A DNA stretch of 64,000 nucleotides from Pomphorhynchus laevis (taxonomy: Eukaryota > Acanthocephala > Palaeacanthocephala > Echinorhynchida > Pomphorhynchidae): NCBI GenBank assembly GCA_012934845.2, contig WNNJ02002282.1, positions 1 through 64,000 on the forward strand. The letters are read 5' to 3'. The notes beneath the pieces were generated by a model. That model saw only the letters and a program-made list of their open reading frames with translations. It made no database searches and had not been told where the DNA came from. A program made the position numbers and the translations under genes. This document shows positions 46,329 to 61,300 of the stretch, in pieces. How positions within the stretch are numbered: the stretch's first letter is position 1; each line of letters begins with the position of its first letter.

Positions 46329-49300
46329 CTAAGATTCGACAGGATTAACTTGCCCTTCTTTCTTTCTCAAAATGACAATTCCTTCAAGTACTGGAGAGAG
46401 CGAAATATATTCGTCCTCGCCTGTTGTAAGTTCAGCTCTTTCACCGTAACTAAGAAGGACTGGTGTGTCGTGGGTTTGAAAGCCGGTGATAGTTTTCGGG
46501 TTACCAGCTTGACCTACAATGTCAACGGCTTGACCAACTCGAACACTAACGTTAATCGGTTTCAAGGTCGCTTCGTCAATTGTCATTAAAAATCTTGGGT
46601 GGCTAGCCAACATCAGTAACAATAAATGGTGAGGAAATCGAGTTAAAGCTAAAAGAAAAGCTTTTTAATGAATGAAATCAAATAAATAGGTTTTATGGAT
46701 GAGGTTAAACACACAATGTACAGTTAACTTATATTTAGGCGAATATATATATTCGAACAGTAGCTGGCTTTAATACTTAATATCAAGCGGCTTGTTAAAT
46801 AAAAATATTTAAATTTTTAAATTTCCAGGAACTATCAAGTATAGTTAAACGACAACAAACATTATTTTGATATTTCGCTATCAACGACTAGTATCTTCAG
46901 AAAAATTTAATACAGATCAGGATGGATATATTTCTAATAAAAATATTTAATAATATTTAATTGCAAAAAAATCTAAAAAAACGTTTGTAATTATGCCTTT
47001 TGAGGTTAACCATATCTTTAAATATCAATGATGCGTAATTCTAATATTAAAATCTCATTAAACTTTTAATTAAATATTGAGTTTTTTTACTAAATATTAA
47101 ATTCACAGTCACTTATTATTTAAATTAATAAATTTAATTAAATTTAATTTTAATTAATTAAATTACTTATTACCAATAATTCAGATAAACAGCAAATGCA
47201 GTCCTTAAAATCATAAAATGCATCCTCATTAAAGAATGGATAAAAAATCTAACCGGCTGAATTTATGATTTATTAAAGAGCGGACTGTAAGAAACAAAAG
47301 CGTGGATTTTGCTACCACAACAATTGGTCAATCCAACATTATTGATAAAATGCGGTTTTTTGTAAACCAATAATGGAAACATACACAGAAATCAAATTTA
47401 TATATAATAAACGAATTTACATTTTCGTTTTGCTAAAGATGATAGAAGTGGAACTGAGGATCTAACTGCCATCGTTCTGCTTGCTTCATTTAGAGTTTTG
47501 TCCAAGCTCGACTAATTAAGACTTACAGCAAATTAATTTTCATTTACTTTGTGTAAAATTTCATCTTAGTTCACTTAGTATTCTGTATTAATCCTATTTC
47601 TTAATCTTTCTTTGATGTTTCCTCAATCTAACATTAAAGAATTTTGTATTTAAATAATTCCAAATAATCGAGGAGCCATTACATGCTGTTTTTTCAAGCT
47701 AAAACTATGTCACAAATCTTATTTAGCAGGTTACTAAAAATTTAGCAGATAACTTGAAACAATTGTTGGATTTACAATTTTCATTCATTAATTTTTAATG
47801 GATCAATTTTAAAAATTGTTAATAACCAATCAACAATTGAAGTTTTACTTTGGCGATTTATATCTATTTAATAATCGTTATAATTATCTTAAATATCCAT
47901 CTTTCTAACGAGATTTTAGTCGCTTACATTTTAAAGATCGTTGAAAATCAACTAATTTTAAATATCGTTAATTTTCTTAAAATTTTAATTGTTTCCTTAC
48001 AATATTATAATAATATTAAAATTTAAGTGTTTGATAACAAATTAAAATATATAAAATTTAAAAGGTTTACTTGAAAGTTAGCTTCAAAAAATGCTTTTAA
48101 TGTAATTAACTTTTATTTACATCTTTGAAACTGCAAAATTGTCCAAAAATAATTTGTTCTGTGAGATATTAAGAGCGAATTAAATACTTAAAACTTGATT
48201 TTTTAAAAATCGTAAAAAGAGATAATCTTTAAAAAATCTTTAAACAGATATACTTTAACATTGAATCCATTTGAAACCAAATAGATTCACAAAAACGTGA
48301 CAATTCCCAAAACATTCTTTCGGAGAAACTAAAATTCTTCACTTATAAATAAACAATCAGACAAAAATCGATAAGCAATTGTCAAATAAGTTTTACTTGG
48401 ATAGTTTTATGTCAAATAAGTTCTACTCGATTAGGAATATATTCAATAAGTACCGTATAGTCGGGATCATTAAAATTCTAACAATAAAATCAAAATTACA
48501 TTTATGAAAGTATCCTCAAGTATCTGTAGTAAACTCCTCATCATACTACTTCAGAAAAACAAGAGAACGTAGGAGCTAAATGCGATAATGTAAAACTCTA
48601 CTCCCATTGAACAATTTTATATCTTATAATTTGTACAAATGAGTAAAATACTAACAATAAAATCAAAATTACATTTATGAGTAAAATAAAACTCCTCATC
48701 ATACTACTTAGAAAAACAAGAGAACGTAGGAGCTTTATAAAACTTTCCCATTGAACAATTTTATATCTTATAATTTGGTTTTATATTTTTGAGGTTATAC
48801 AGACATCAACTAAGAAGCCACAAGCATTTAACCGGTTATAAAATGTTGTCGCCCGTAGGCAGTTGTCATTGGATAAAAGTAAAGTAAATGAACATAAATT
48901 GTGAATTAACTTCGAATAAATAGCAACTAACAAAATAAACTCGTGCCGCCACAAATTTCAAAGCAAAACTTGAGCGAATTTAAAGATCTTGTGTTAGGTC
49001 GTATATTACCACAAACTCATATAAACGTGGCAATTCTTGATAGTTCTATCATGTTTTATAACAATGACAGGGTGACTCTATAACTAACAAATATGTAATT
49101 AAAACGCTGAGAATAACCTTTAAATGAAAAATTGATATTATAAATATTATACAATCATATGTTATTACAATATTATATATCATATTATAATATTATAATA
49201 TAATATATAATAATATATTTATTAGTATTTTATCATACCGTATGTTTATATAGTATGGTAAATCGGTATCAAAGTCGATAAAGTCTTTATACTACCTAAT

Positions 49301-52300
49301 TTGGGTTCAAGACATACAAGGCAGGTTGAAACCAATCCTGCAATAGCAATTGGATTTAAAATAGACCTGTCTGTCCGATAAGGATTTAAGGACATTGTTC
49401 CTTTCCCAAGGTGAATAAGGCCCTGCGAAACACGAACGGCCATAGTTGTAAATGGATCTTTGGTATGGAATAATGAAAGCTGACGAAGCATCGCCAATAT
49501 TCGTGCATTATTAGTACCTAAAGTAAAAGAGAAAATACATATTTAAATTATCCCATTTATCCTAGAATCTTAAAATTATATAACAATTAATTTGAAATCA
49601 ATTAGTTTGATTTTTTTAATTTCAAAAATCTAATTAATTTTAAATTATCTTTAAGACAAATTTTTTAGTCATAATCTTGAACACAATAATCTTGAACATA
49701 ATAAGTTAATATAAGTTGATATATAACTCATATATAAGTTGTTATATAACTTAATGCGTTAATTATTAATTATCTTAGTAAAAAATACAACTTGGAAAAT
49801 TTTAATTTAATCTTCAATCATCTTTAAAAGCTGTTCTTTTAAACAATCATACCACAATCATCATAAATCATAACCTTAGATGATCCCGTCGTGCATAATA
49901 AATAAAACGATAATAAGAGAAACGACCGAAAATCGTACAAAATCAATTAAAAAGTAATAATTTGCAATAAAGAATAACGATTAAAAACAAACAAGACGAC
50001 AAAAATATATCATTTGTTTCTTTTTATAAGAAAACGCGTTTAAAAGATAGTTGACATCATTGCGTTTTTATAATAAAACACAAACGTCGTGCTTTTTGCG
50101 AAGAAACCATTATTTATTATATTTATTATAATAATGTTATTATAATAAAACATTATAAAACTGATATATAATTTTAGCATTAAAGACAATTGTCGTATTC
50201 GGAAATAATAGCTCTAATGATTAGTCTCGATATTTGATATTCGAGACTAGAAAATCATTAAGCAGTTCTAAAAAGTATAAATATCTGCTCAAACGGTTTT
50301 TATTTTAAATAAAAACCGGTTTTTATTTTTATTTTAAATATTCTAACGATTATACTTTTTAAATCTAAAACTAAAAATATCGGCAAAAATATTTGTAATT
50401 AAAATCCTATAATTAATAACCCGACAATAAAAAATTACTTTTAATTAATTTTAAATAAAATTAATTTTAAAATTATTCAAAATTAATTTAATCAATTAAA
50501 ATTAATTTTAATTTATCAAATTTTTAGTAACCGCTCACATACCAGCACCGATTAATCCAAGAGCCATAATCGAGTTAATTGCAATAGATTGATCTGAATC
50601 GTGTGCAAATTTTGCTAGCGTATCCATGAAATTAAGTTTAGGATTAGATACAGCTAACAAGGATATTGCCAATGGTACGGCTTTTTTCGAACCTGGATTT
50701 CCACTGTGAAGCTGCGATAAAAACAATAATTAAAATGCAAATTACTTGTAAAGGAATTAACCATCTGACAAAGCATTCGAAAAGCCATATCGGTTCCAAT
50801 ATCATCACCCATAGCAATGAGTCCAATACCAATAATACTTATTGCTAAATATTAGAACATTCAACACGTGGACAAAAATTATTTATAATGACTATTTGTT
50901 AAATGAAAAACTTTAAAAACGTAACAATGCAATCATCACTAGCGATAAATCCAATATCAATAATACTTTTTGCTAATCGTAAAAGCAAAGCGTTTATAAG
51001 CAAATATGACTGTTTGAAAGTCATATTTGACTATTTTAAAATGTAAAACGATTTTACGGAATGTATACAAAATATTGAACTGGTCTTAATAAATATATCC
51101 CTGATCTTAATTAATTATATAAATAGTCCTGATATACAAATTATTAAATGCGAAATATTAAATTTTCGGTTACGAACTATTCGGTGGAGAATAACGTTCT
51201 TAAACGTAAAATACAAGAAGCATTTTTTGCCAAAAAGATTAAACCTGATATTGATTTAATGACACATATTTTGAAATTGTAGTTTGTAGTATACTCTTTA
51301 TTTAAAATTATTTAAAATTATTTACTGGTTTTAATCTTACAATAATACTGTTTTTAAAAAATCTTACAATAATAGTTTTTAAACAATCTTTCTTTGTATA
51401 AAAAATTAGCTGCAGAATAACTTAAAAGGACTTGACAATTAACCACAATTATGTGGTTAATATCCATCTATATACACCCTATCATAATAATCACGAAGTA
51501 TTTGCTATACAATAACGTCTTTATTGTAATGTGTGATAAAATTTAATTTTTATGCAAGTCATAATAAACCCGATATTCATTTAATAATAAATATTTTGGA
51601 ATTGTAGTTTGTTCTTCATCGCGTTATTATTTAAAATTATTAAACCAATCTTACAATTAATTGATTTTATAAATCTTACAATTTTACTGTTTTAAATCAA
51701 TTTTACAATTAATTTTGTTTTGAATTGTGTTTCTTTTGTCATTGTTATTGCTTTGCTGTTTTTATCTCCCTTGTTTTTGTTCATTGTGAATTTAAGTTTG
51801 ATGTTTTGATGAAATAAGAGGCACAACTAATCGTTTGAAATTCTGGGATAATCTTCATAGCAATTTTTAAAAACTGTTTAATGTAATTTTATCTTTATGG
51901 TGGTGGCAGTTAGCTATCGAAAATTCGATTTTAATAAAATTTATATTATACCTCTCCTTTGACAAGTAAATGATTTTTATGAGTTAACAACCAATTTATA
52001 GCAGACTCGTTAATATTAATACAAGTAATATTATTAATATATCATTGCTATTATAACAATGCTATTTATGCCTAAATAGCATTGTTAACAATGCTATTTA
52101 GGCATAAACTTTGTATGGACATAAAACACAAAAAGTCATTTAACAATGATTTTATTTTATAACTAAATCATGATCCATAAATAAATTAGCAATATTTTGG
52201 AAATTATATATTGCAGCATTAATCTTTAGTTTACTGTCTGCTTGAAAAAATTTAATCGTTCAATTCTACAATTTATTTTGTTTTTAGTTTTTATTGTCTT

Positions 52301-55300
52301 TGTAATTGATTTTGTGTTATTATCTCCGTTGCTTTTATCTCCGTTGTCTTTTGTTCATTTTGTTGTTTATTGTGAATTTCAGTTTGGTGCTTTGATGAAA
52401 AAGAGGCACAACTAATCGTTTGAACTTATGCGATAATAATCGCATAAGTTCAAATTTCATAAAAAAGAAATTTTTAAAACTATTTTTAATAATTTTATCA
52501 TTGTGGTCGCAGTTAGCTATCGAAATTCGATTTCAATAAATATTCTATTTACGCTCTCATTTGATCAGTTAATAATTTTTAAATCATTAAATAATTATTT
52601 TTTAATTATTATATAAAAATATTTATTTATTAAAACATAAGTAAAATAAAACTATATATAATGTTGTTGCTAGGTAGACTGGACTTTAATTCACGACATT
52701 GATGCATCCTGTCGTGAACCAAAATCCAGTCTAACAAGCAACACCATTTTGTATAAATGCCGTATTTCGTAAGAAATCCTAAACCGTCGTCTATTCACTA
52801 TTTATATACTCAAATATATAAAATCATAATATTATATATTATGATTATATTTTTTTATTATGATTATATCATATTATATATTTTAACATATATAATTAAA
52901 AATTGCACTATTTATAGCATATAAATGCTAAAATCATTCCTTCATGTACTTTTTATTGCATATACAATGTCGTATTTAATGTGTTTAATGATGATCCGCA
53001 CCGCAGTTCGAATTGGTAAAGAGCGCAAGTCTCAGTAAATTAAGCAAAGTATCGTAAACGCCTTCATTCACGATGTCACACAGGCAACTGAAATGATCAG
53101 TGGGTACTTCATTCTACTGATGATTGTTGCTGGGTACTCATCATTTCAATGCTAAAGTGATCGTCTAGAAGTAACATGGTGACTGAAAGTCGTGAATCAA
53201 AGTCCAGTCTATGAAGCAACACCATTTTGTATAAATACCGTATTTCGTAGGAAATCCTGGACCGTTGTTTCCTAGCACATTCGTGCATTACTATTATACA
53301 TGTTGTATCCGTTTAGGATCCAACGAGTGCAGCGACAATTCAGCAACAACCTCTGCCTAGTGTTTAAGGATGGTCCGCAAAGCAATTCGATCTGGTTAAG
53401 AGCGTAAGCCTCAGACAATTAAGTAAAGTGTCGGAAACGCCTTTATTCACAATGTCACACAGGCAACCGAAACGACCAGTGTGTACCTCATTCTACCGAT
53501 GAGTGTTGCCGGGTACTCATCATTTCGATACTAAAGTTGTCGTCTAGAAGTAGCATGGTGTCTGAAAGTGAATAATGCCTGCAAAATTAATTTAAATTTT
53601 AACAAAATTGAAATATAACATGAAATCATAATCTGAATTAAGGCTGTAATGCATACCTATTACAGTTGGAGCATGATTATATTCATCGTGATCTTTTTGG
53701 TTAGCATGACAAGAATCCGGATCATCAGCTGGATTTGATCCATCCGATTCAGGCTTAGATAGAGAATTAAGAGCGTATCCAATAGCAAGAATCTCCTGGA
53801 TTCTTAGCATATCTCCGGTGCCAGCACTGCTTAGAGCCAACGTAAGCACCTTAATGCTTTGTGCAAGAGGTTTAACAAGAACATGAGTTGAATCAATAAG
53901 GTCATTAATTGTCGATTTGTTTGTCTGCTGAAAATAGAATAGTGCAATTCCCGCAGCCACTAATTTCATTAAGGGATCGAGCTGAGTGATTTCTTTTTGG
54001 CTCATTGTCCAATTCATCAGTGATGTAATCACTTCTTGATTTTCATCTGATGAACCAATACCCACAATTCCAGAGCACAACACACAAATCGAATTTAATT
54101 CAATATCGTCGTTTTCCTCGAGGCACTTCAGAAACATCGCCATAATATCCTTTCGACCGGTACCCGCATAAGCAACGGCCAAACCCATTACAGCACCCAA
54201 TTGAACTGGAAGTTTTTGATCAGCAGCGATACAATCGGAACAAATTGCAACCACAGGATCACACTCATTGAGGACATTGACACTCGATAATCCATAGCCA
54301 AATAATGCACCTCCCTATTTTTAAATAAACAAAAATAACAGTTTAGTTTATTTTTGTATGATCAAGAAAAAATAGGGAGGAATTGAATGTATTTAATATC
54401 AATGGAATTTATTTCTTATTTGTTTGTAAAAATAAGAAATAAATAAAAAATACTAACACAAAGTATTATTCAAAGTGTAAATCATGAGATTGTTTGGATG
54501 AGAAAGCAGAGAAACAAACGAATTAGTTAAATCGAAAATAAATAGGCAAAACCTTAATACCTTAACGTAATCGTCAGAGCTGTATGTATACTTGTCCAAG
54601 GCAAGTAAGCCTCCATCAACATCCCACATTCGTATCACACCCATGCTTGCAATAGCTGTAAATACGCCTGAAAAGTTAAAAAATGAGACGCCTGAAAAAG
54701 TGCTAAAATTAAAAAATTCAATGTTTAAATGGATTTTCTAAATTTATAAAAAAATAAAAATGTGTGTGGACTATTCCTAAGATGACCTTCCAAAATTTAT
54801 AACTTTAACAAACATTTACCCAAACAAGCGTTTGGTTGTAAAGCCATAAGATTGAACAATAATTGGAACATCAATGTTCTGAAGACGTGTTAATAGTTCC
54901 GCAATTTTTTAAAGTTATTAAATAAATTAAATAATAAATGATAAAAGTGATACTGCATGTCTGTATATTTATAATTTTTGATAAAAATTTCAATTAATTT
55001 TACAAAATGTTAAAAAATTGCATTTCATTAAATATAATAGTCATTGCAACAAACGAGTCGGATGATTGTTCCCCTAAATAAAAATAAAAAAAAACTTAAA
55101 CGTGAAACGTAATCATTGGATCAGTAGCTGATGAGTCAATCGATACTGAAATGTGGCGTACTGCTGTTGGCTTTTAGATAGGATTAAAGCAACGTGCAGG
55201 ATAAAAATAGTCATTAAAAATTAAATATTAACAATGACTGCACGGCAACTTTAAATGACTGTATATCAACTTAAAATTAGGAGATAAATTATACACATAT

Positions 55301-58300
55301 TTATTAAATCGAATTATTGACAGCTGATTTATAGGCATTTAGCGATGTTAAGTCGTCGATAAGCATTCCGAGCAGCCTTATATAACGGAGCCTTCGTTAG
55401 ATCCCTTTGACATGCCTTAAACATTGTGTTACGATGCCGCAAGGAGGCCCTCAGAGTAGAATCAAACCAATTAAGTCGTAAACATTTTTTATACTGTTTA
55501 ATAATATTGCAGCCTTTTGAATATCAATTGGTAAATTTCAATTTGTCAAGCGGTTCATGGATTATTTTAATTAAATAAAATCTTAGAAAAATATTTATCC
55601 TGATCTGTATAAAAATTTTTAAATATCCAGGAACTATCAGGTATAGTTGAACGACTAGTAACTACGAGCATCTTCAGAAAATTAATCACATCTTCTAACC
55701 GCTAGCATCTTCTGAAGATGCTAGTAGTTACTAGCGAAATATCAAAATGATAGTTCCTGGATATTTAAAAATTATTATAAATATTAATATTTATAAACGA
55801 GGCAAAATATCGTTTACAAGCATAGTCAGTTTATTCGCAATTCGCTTATAGATATTAAAGGTATAAAACTATTCTGTAATTTACTACATCAAGGTGAAAT
55901 TGGCAATGGATCCTCCGGCAAACACTTCTTGAAGCTTGTAATCAAATGTACTATCGTCAGATATTTTCTACACAAACTCCGAAACCGACTTTACTAAAGA
56001 TCTTGGGAAATATCTTGAGAGAGTTATATAAGAATTCTAAAAGATTAGAAGAGAAATTAGAAATAATTACCCTACGCAGAATGTGCTTTGATGTCAGCTT
56101 TGCGAAATGAAAACTTGAGGGCAGCTTAGCGTGACTAATTACAACGAACGCAGAAAGCTCGATGTTTACTTAAATCGAGAAAATGTTTCTAAGGAACACG
56201 TATTTTTTTATCGGAGTGGGGAATCTATTACTCTTTAATACTTACTCCGACGGTTGACGAAGTGAACCATAATCATTAAACAATATGACACACAATAAAG
56301 CGTCATGATTAGACCGTCTATGCGCTGAATAAATCAAATCATCTTTCGACGTTCAAAGTAATTATTGGGTTGACATGTTCAATTGCTTCCTGTTTGGCAA
56401 ATCGATACCAGCCTAATGGAGAGAAGCGGATATTATGGTAATAAATAAGGGTACCGGAAATGTAGAGTCGAATGGTTAGTACCGTGGAATAGCATTACAT
56501 AACCACAATAATTAACCACTTAAGTGTTTTGTGCAACCGGCTAATGAAATGCTGGGGGAGCTTTCTTCCTGATGAACAATTCGGATTCCGTAGGAATCGT
56601 TCAACGGTATATGCCAGAAATAGAGTAAGGATACAGGTTACGCAATCCATTGCATTGAAAAAATCTTTATGTAATTTTTTCTTTAATTTGAAAGATTAAT
56701 TTTTTAATCTTTTCGCGCTAATTGTAATGTTCTACAATGAGATCTTTTAAGCCCTTTATTCTTCATTTTTCTCGGGATATATCTTTAACCATCCGACGTG
56801 ACTGTAATGAATTGAAATTATTACAGACGACTTGGTGATTTTTTGTGCAGATGTAAATTATGAACAAATTGCATTGTAATCTCTGAATTCTGTACTCGAA
56901 ATAATCTCTCCATAAATTTATCAAAGTCGAAGGTCGTTAAAATTAGAAAAGAAGGTAAGTTAAGTCGAAACGATGAGTTACAATTAGACTTCTCGAGTTT
57001 AGAATTTTGTCGTTCGTATACGTACTTTGGATTGTTGCTTACGTCTCGAAAAAAATACGGCATCTACTAATTTGATCAAAAACATTGGGGCGCTATTATT
57101 TGAACGAGCTGTACGTTAATTTAACCAAATGCTTCTCTCGATTATCCAGTATGTATGTACTTGAATTGTTTGGATGGATTTCAACTCTTCGCATTTTTAT
57201 CAAATAGACTTCTGTCAATGGAGACACATAAAGCGTGTAGTAGGCGTATCCCCTAACTCGTAATCAACATCATTTATGGTTTTATTACACTTCAATCTTG
57301 TTCTGAATATTCCTTTTTACCGTCCTTTTTTGTCGAAATCGGGAGAACGTTATTAGTAAGTTGCATCATTTAGAGGCAACATTCATGTTTCTGAATGTCC
57401 ACGTTTGTTATGATTTTCCCTTTCCGACATTCAATGACCATAGCAGGCAGCTGGCTTGATATTTGTCTCATCGGAAAATATAACGGATCAAATAATCGTT
57501 GAAGATAAGCTCGGAACAGACTATATCACACTCGATTTTTGATTTTTCATGATTGTTAAGACCAATCAAGCTTAAGCTTGTGAATTTTGTATTTTATGGT
57601 TCCAAGCTGAAAGGCGAAGGGAGCGTAATAATAAATCGCTTCATAAATAGTAATAAATAGTTATAAATATTAATATTACGTTATTCTTTGCCGAATAATG
57701 CTCTGATTTTACTGTTGAATAGGATAATCTCCAAGAATTTCTGACAAAATTTCAGGTTAACCAACATTTATATTGCATTTTACTCTGATAATCTATGTTT
57801 TTCTTTAATTTCGATTCAGTTTTTTATCAGTTATAATCTCCATATTTTATTCCCATCATTGAGAAATATGTTGTACTTTCGATTCAGTTGCATACTTTTT
57901 ATCAGTTACTCCATCACCGAGAAATAGCAGAGGGATTAATAAAAATTACTTATTATTATAAATAATACTTTTATTACTTAATAATATAATAATATTATTA
58001 ATATTATTATATTTGATTAATATTGTTTAATATAGTTGATTAAAATAATTATATAATAACTGAATATTTAATTGTTTATAATAACTACTTTTTCCACAAG
58101 TAGTTGCTTTCGCGATAGAATATACAATAAAATTGGGTTGCTGATAATTCGATATTTAAAATAAAAAATTTCTATTTCACTCTGTCCACTAATAAATAAT
58201 AGTAACCAATGAGTGAACAGTCAATTTATAATATAAAAATAATAAAACGACAATCGGTTGTTAACTGAATTGCCTCTGTTATTTTATAAATATAACGTCA

Positions 58301-61300
58301 CTACTGGTGACGTATATTAAGAAGAAAGACTTTCAGTAAAACTTTGATAATTATCACGAACAAGAAAGTATAAACATGCATGTTCTTTTACAACCTTCGT
58401 CGGGAAAGCTTAAGACGGAATGCGCCTACCACAGACTCATGAGACTACCCTGTAGTGATGAGTAGACTCTCATGAGACTACCCTGTAGTGATGAGTAGAC
58501 TAAGGTCGAAATGCCCATTGATAGTTACGCGACTGTGATCCCTACGGACTAATTATTGAACTATTAGTTCAATTCTTAGTTCAATAAGTTAAATTTTTAG
58601 TACTAATGTTTAAACCACGTAATTTCAAGTACAAATAAGGGTCGCAAAGAGAATAAGAGAAGATACTCTCGGCAATCGTGGTCACTTCATTGTGGCTTAA
58701 TTTTAGAGGTCAATAAACAATTTAGAGAGTTGTCATTTAAAAATCTTATTTGACTTTCTATCTTTGATTTATTCATAGTGACATCATGCTGTTTCACCCC
58801 TTCTTTATCAGCTGTCGATATTATTGTAAACATGAATATACACATTTTATCAGAGGGTGGGTTGTGTGAAGCCCCAAATGGTCGGAGTTGTATCTATATT
58901 ATATTTGCAAATGTAGGAATACAGAATGTCTATCTAGAACTTTCATTAGAATGGGGATTATGTCGCAAGCATAAACCCGTTTCATGTGTGATCGCAATAT
59001 ATAATTTATAATGTGATACTAGTAAGCAACTAGTATCACATTATAATCATATTGCTTACTAGTATCACATTATAATTATATATCATACTGTATTCATTCG
59101 AATGGATCATAAACAACGGTATCCGTATATCACATTATATATGTTTATATATGCTATCCCTTCTAAAGCGACAAACCCTTGATAAGTTATCCAAAATTAT
59201 CCACTTAATTATGATTCTTTGAAGAATGCGTGTATGTTACTGCTAGAAAGGAAATTAGAGGATAGCTACTTGCTTCTTTTGTCAACACTATTATCGGCTT
59301 GTTCAAAAAAGGCTTCTACCACAATAGTTAGCAGATCAATCATAATCTACAATGGTTATTAGTGCTTAAGAAATCTTTAATAAGAATGAGTAAAGAATCT
59401 CGCTTTGGGGAGATTCAGGTCGAATATGTTGATATGTAAGAAAGTAATGTAAGCTCGTAAGAAAGTATTATTTAGAGTGTTAACGTTTTAACGAACATAA
59501 AAAACTGATAGTAAACCGTGGAAAATTTGTTCGAGCAAAGCTCATTTGGACACCAGAATTGCACTGTCCGCATGATTATTGCATTTCAAAAATAGATTGC
59601 ATTCATTGCAATCTATTCTAAAACCAAGAAAACACTCCTAATGATTTTCAATATCTATTAAGCTAATAAAACTTCCAATATCCTATAAACGCGAATTTAC
59701 CGTGAAGGAGCTTACCACGGCTCTCTCAACATCATATGGCGAATGATCCCGATTTATTTCCTCCACTCCCAAATGGGTGGATGATCACCCCTTTGTAAAT
59801 ATTGATATCAATAAATATGAATTGCATATTAGATATGTCACAAAGGTATATACAGTAACTTATCACAAAACTAACTTCAACTTATAAATCAAATGATGTG
59901 TGAAAACATTTCATACCGTGCTCTTTTAAGTTTGCAAGAAATTCATTGCTTTCGTCGCTAAAGAGAATATTGTCTTTACGAAATCCAGCGTTTACAAAGC
60001 CATTAACAAGAGCATCCGCAATGTGCTTGCGAACTCGATCAGCACCAGTAGTTCCGTCTCGATTAGTTCCGAATATATGTCGTGTCGGTGTGTCAGTCAG
60101 ATGAGCTTTGTAAACATCCTTTGGATATTTAGGTTCCAATATATCTAATTCTCTCGCAAGGCACATGAAATTTGAGCTCAAATTCGTATTATTAAAGGCA
60201 TCTTGCATATCTACTCCCATTTCCTGTTCATCTTCAAGAGGTGATCTTCTCCAGCCATTCATAGCCAGCATATACGCTAGTTGAAGACGCATACTGCTTG
60301 GTTCAGCGATTGGGTACACTAATTGCACATCTTTTTTGCTGCCCATACGAATTGCACATTGCATTGCTCGATAGTAATCTTTGAATTTTAAGTATAGTCG
60401 AAACGCATTTCGCAAATATTGCATGTCTTCACCGTCAGAGCTAAGATAATTTGCACAACTAAAAATACAATTATGAAATTATCTAAAATAAAAAATGGTA
60501 ATAATAACCTGGTCATATATAATGCAACTCTCGAAAAGTTGTCTTCTTCACAATGTTTCTCAATAAGTTCAAGATTTTCAAAATCACCTAGAAGATCAAC
60601 GGCATCTGCTTCTGAATTATGAGCCAAGAAATAAGGAACAACAACATTTGCGAGTTCCATTAAGGCCGCATTTTGCATAGTGAATATGTGGTCAAACTGA
60701 GTAGGATCTTGACCGACCATACACATTTCAGCGCTTAGATGCCTAAATTAAAGCATTTTAAGACAAGCATGATATGAATTAGACAAATAAACTAAAAGGG
60801 TAGTATGCCTACCTTTTCAAAGTAGATAAAATAAATACTGTGATTTCAACAATTGCGCGAATTAACTAAGTTAAAATTATGTAAAAATACACATCTTTAA
60901 CAAGTGCACTAAATTTTAGTGCCCTTAATAAATGCTAATTAGGAATTAGCATATTTTCAGATTTATGATCAAAACTGAACTTATGAGTTGATTGCTTTTT
61001 AGAATTTTATTAAATACTAATTTATATCCACATTTCATTAGATGATAATAAAGAAAACGAAAGCAAAGCGTTTTGTTTACGATGATGAAACATGCGTTTT
61101 GTTTGTGAAAACATATTTTTCAAAAAACGTGTTGTTTCTAAAAACGTTTTTGTTTCTGATTAGCAACTAGCGAAATGTAAAAATAAATTTTATTGATTAG
61201 CAAGTCATATATACCAGGATATAATACAAAAAATCATAATATTTATTATTTATCATAATATTTATTTAATTTTAAATAATTTAATTTTATTTGAATTTTT

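Larger units (their letters stand above)
46649..49295. other. RPN1 intron 11 (2.6 kb)
   Basis: AT-rich. It holds a type A hammerhead-like motif (46869-46900) within a repeat (R3) shared with 55617-55770, and a direct duplication at 48474-48775. Nothing else recognised. Confidence 0.7.

Noticed and set aside
50644-50848. Frames overlapping RPN1 exons 9 and 10 on both strands
   Set aside because: Shadows of the spliced RPN1 coding sequence.
58778-59011. 77-codon open frame on the plus strand in RPN1 intron 6
   Set aside because: No domain, no conserved motif, no splice or promoter context.
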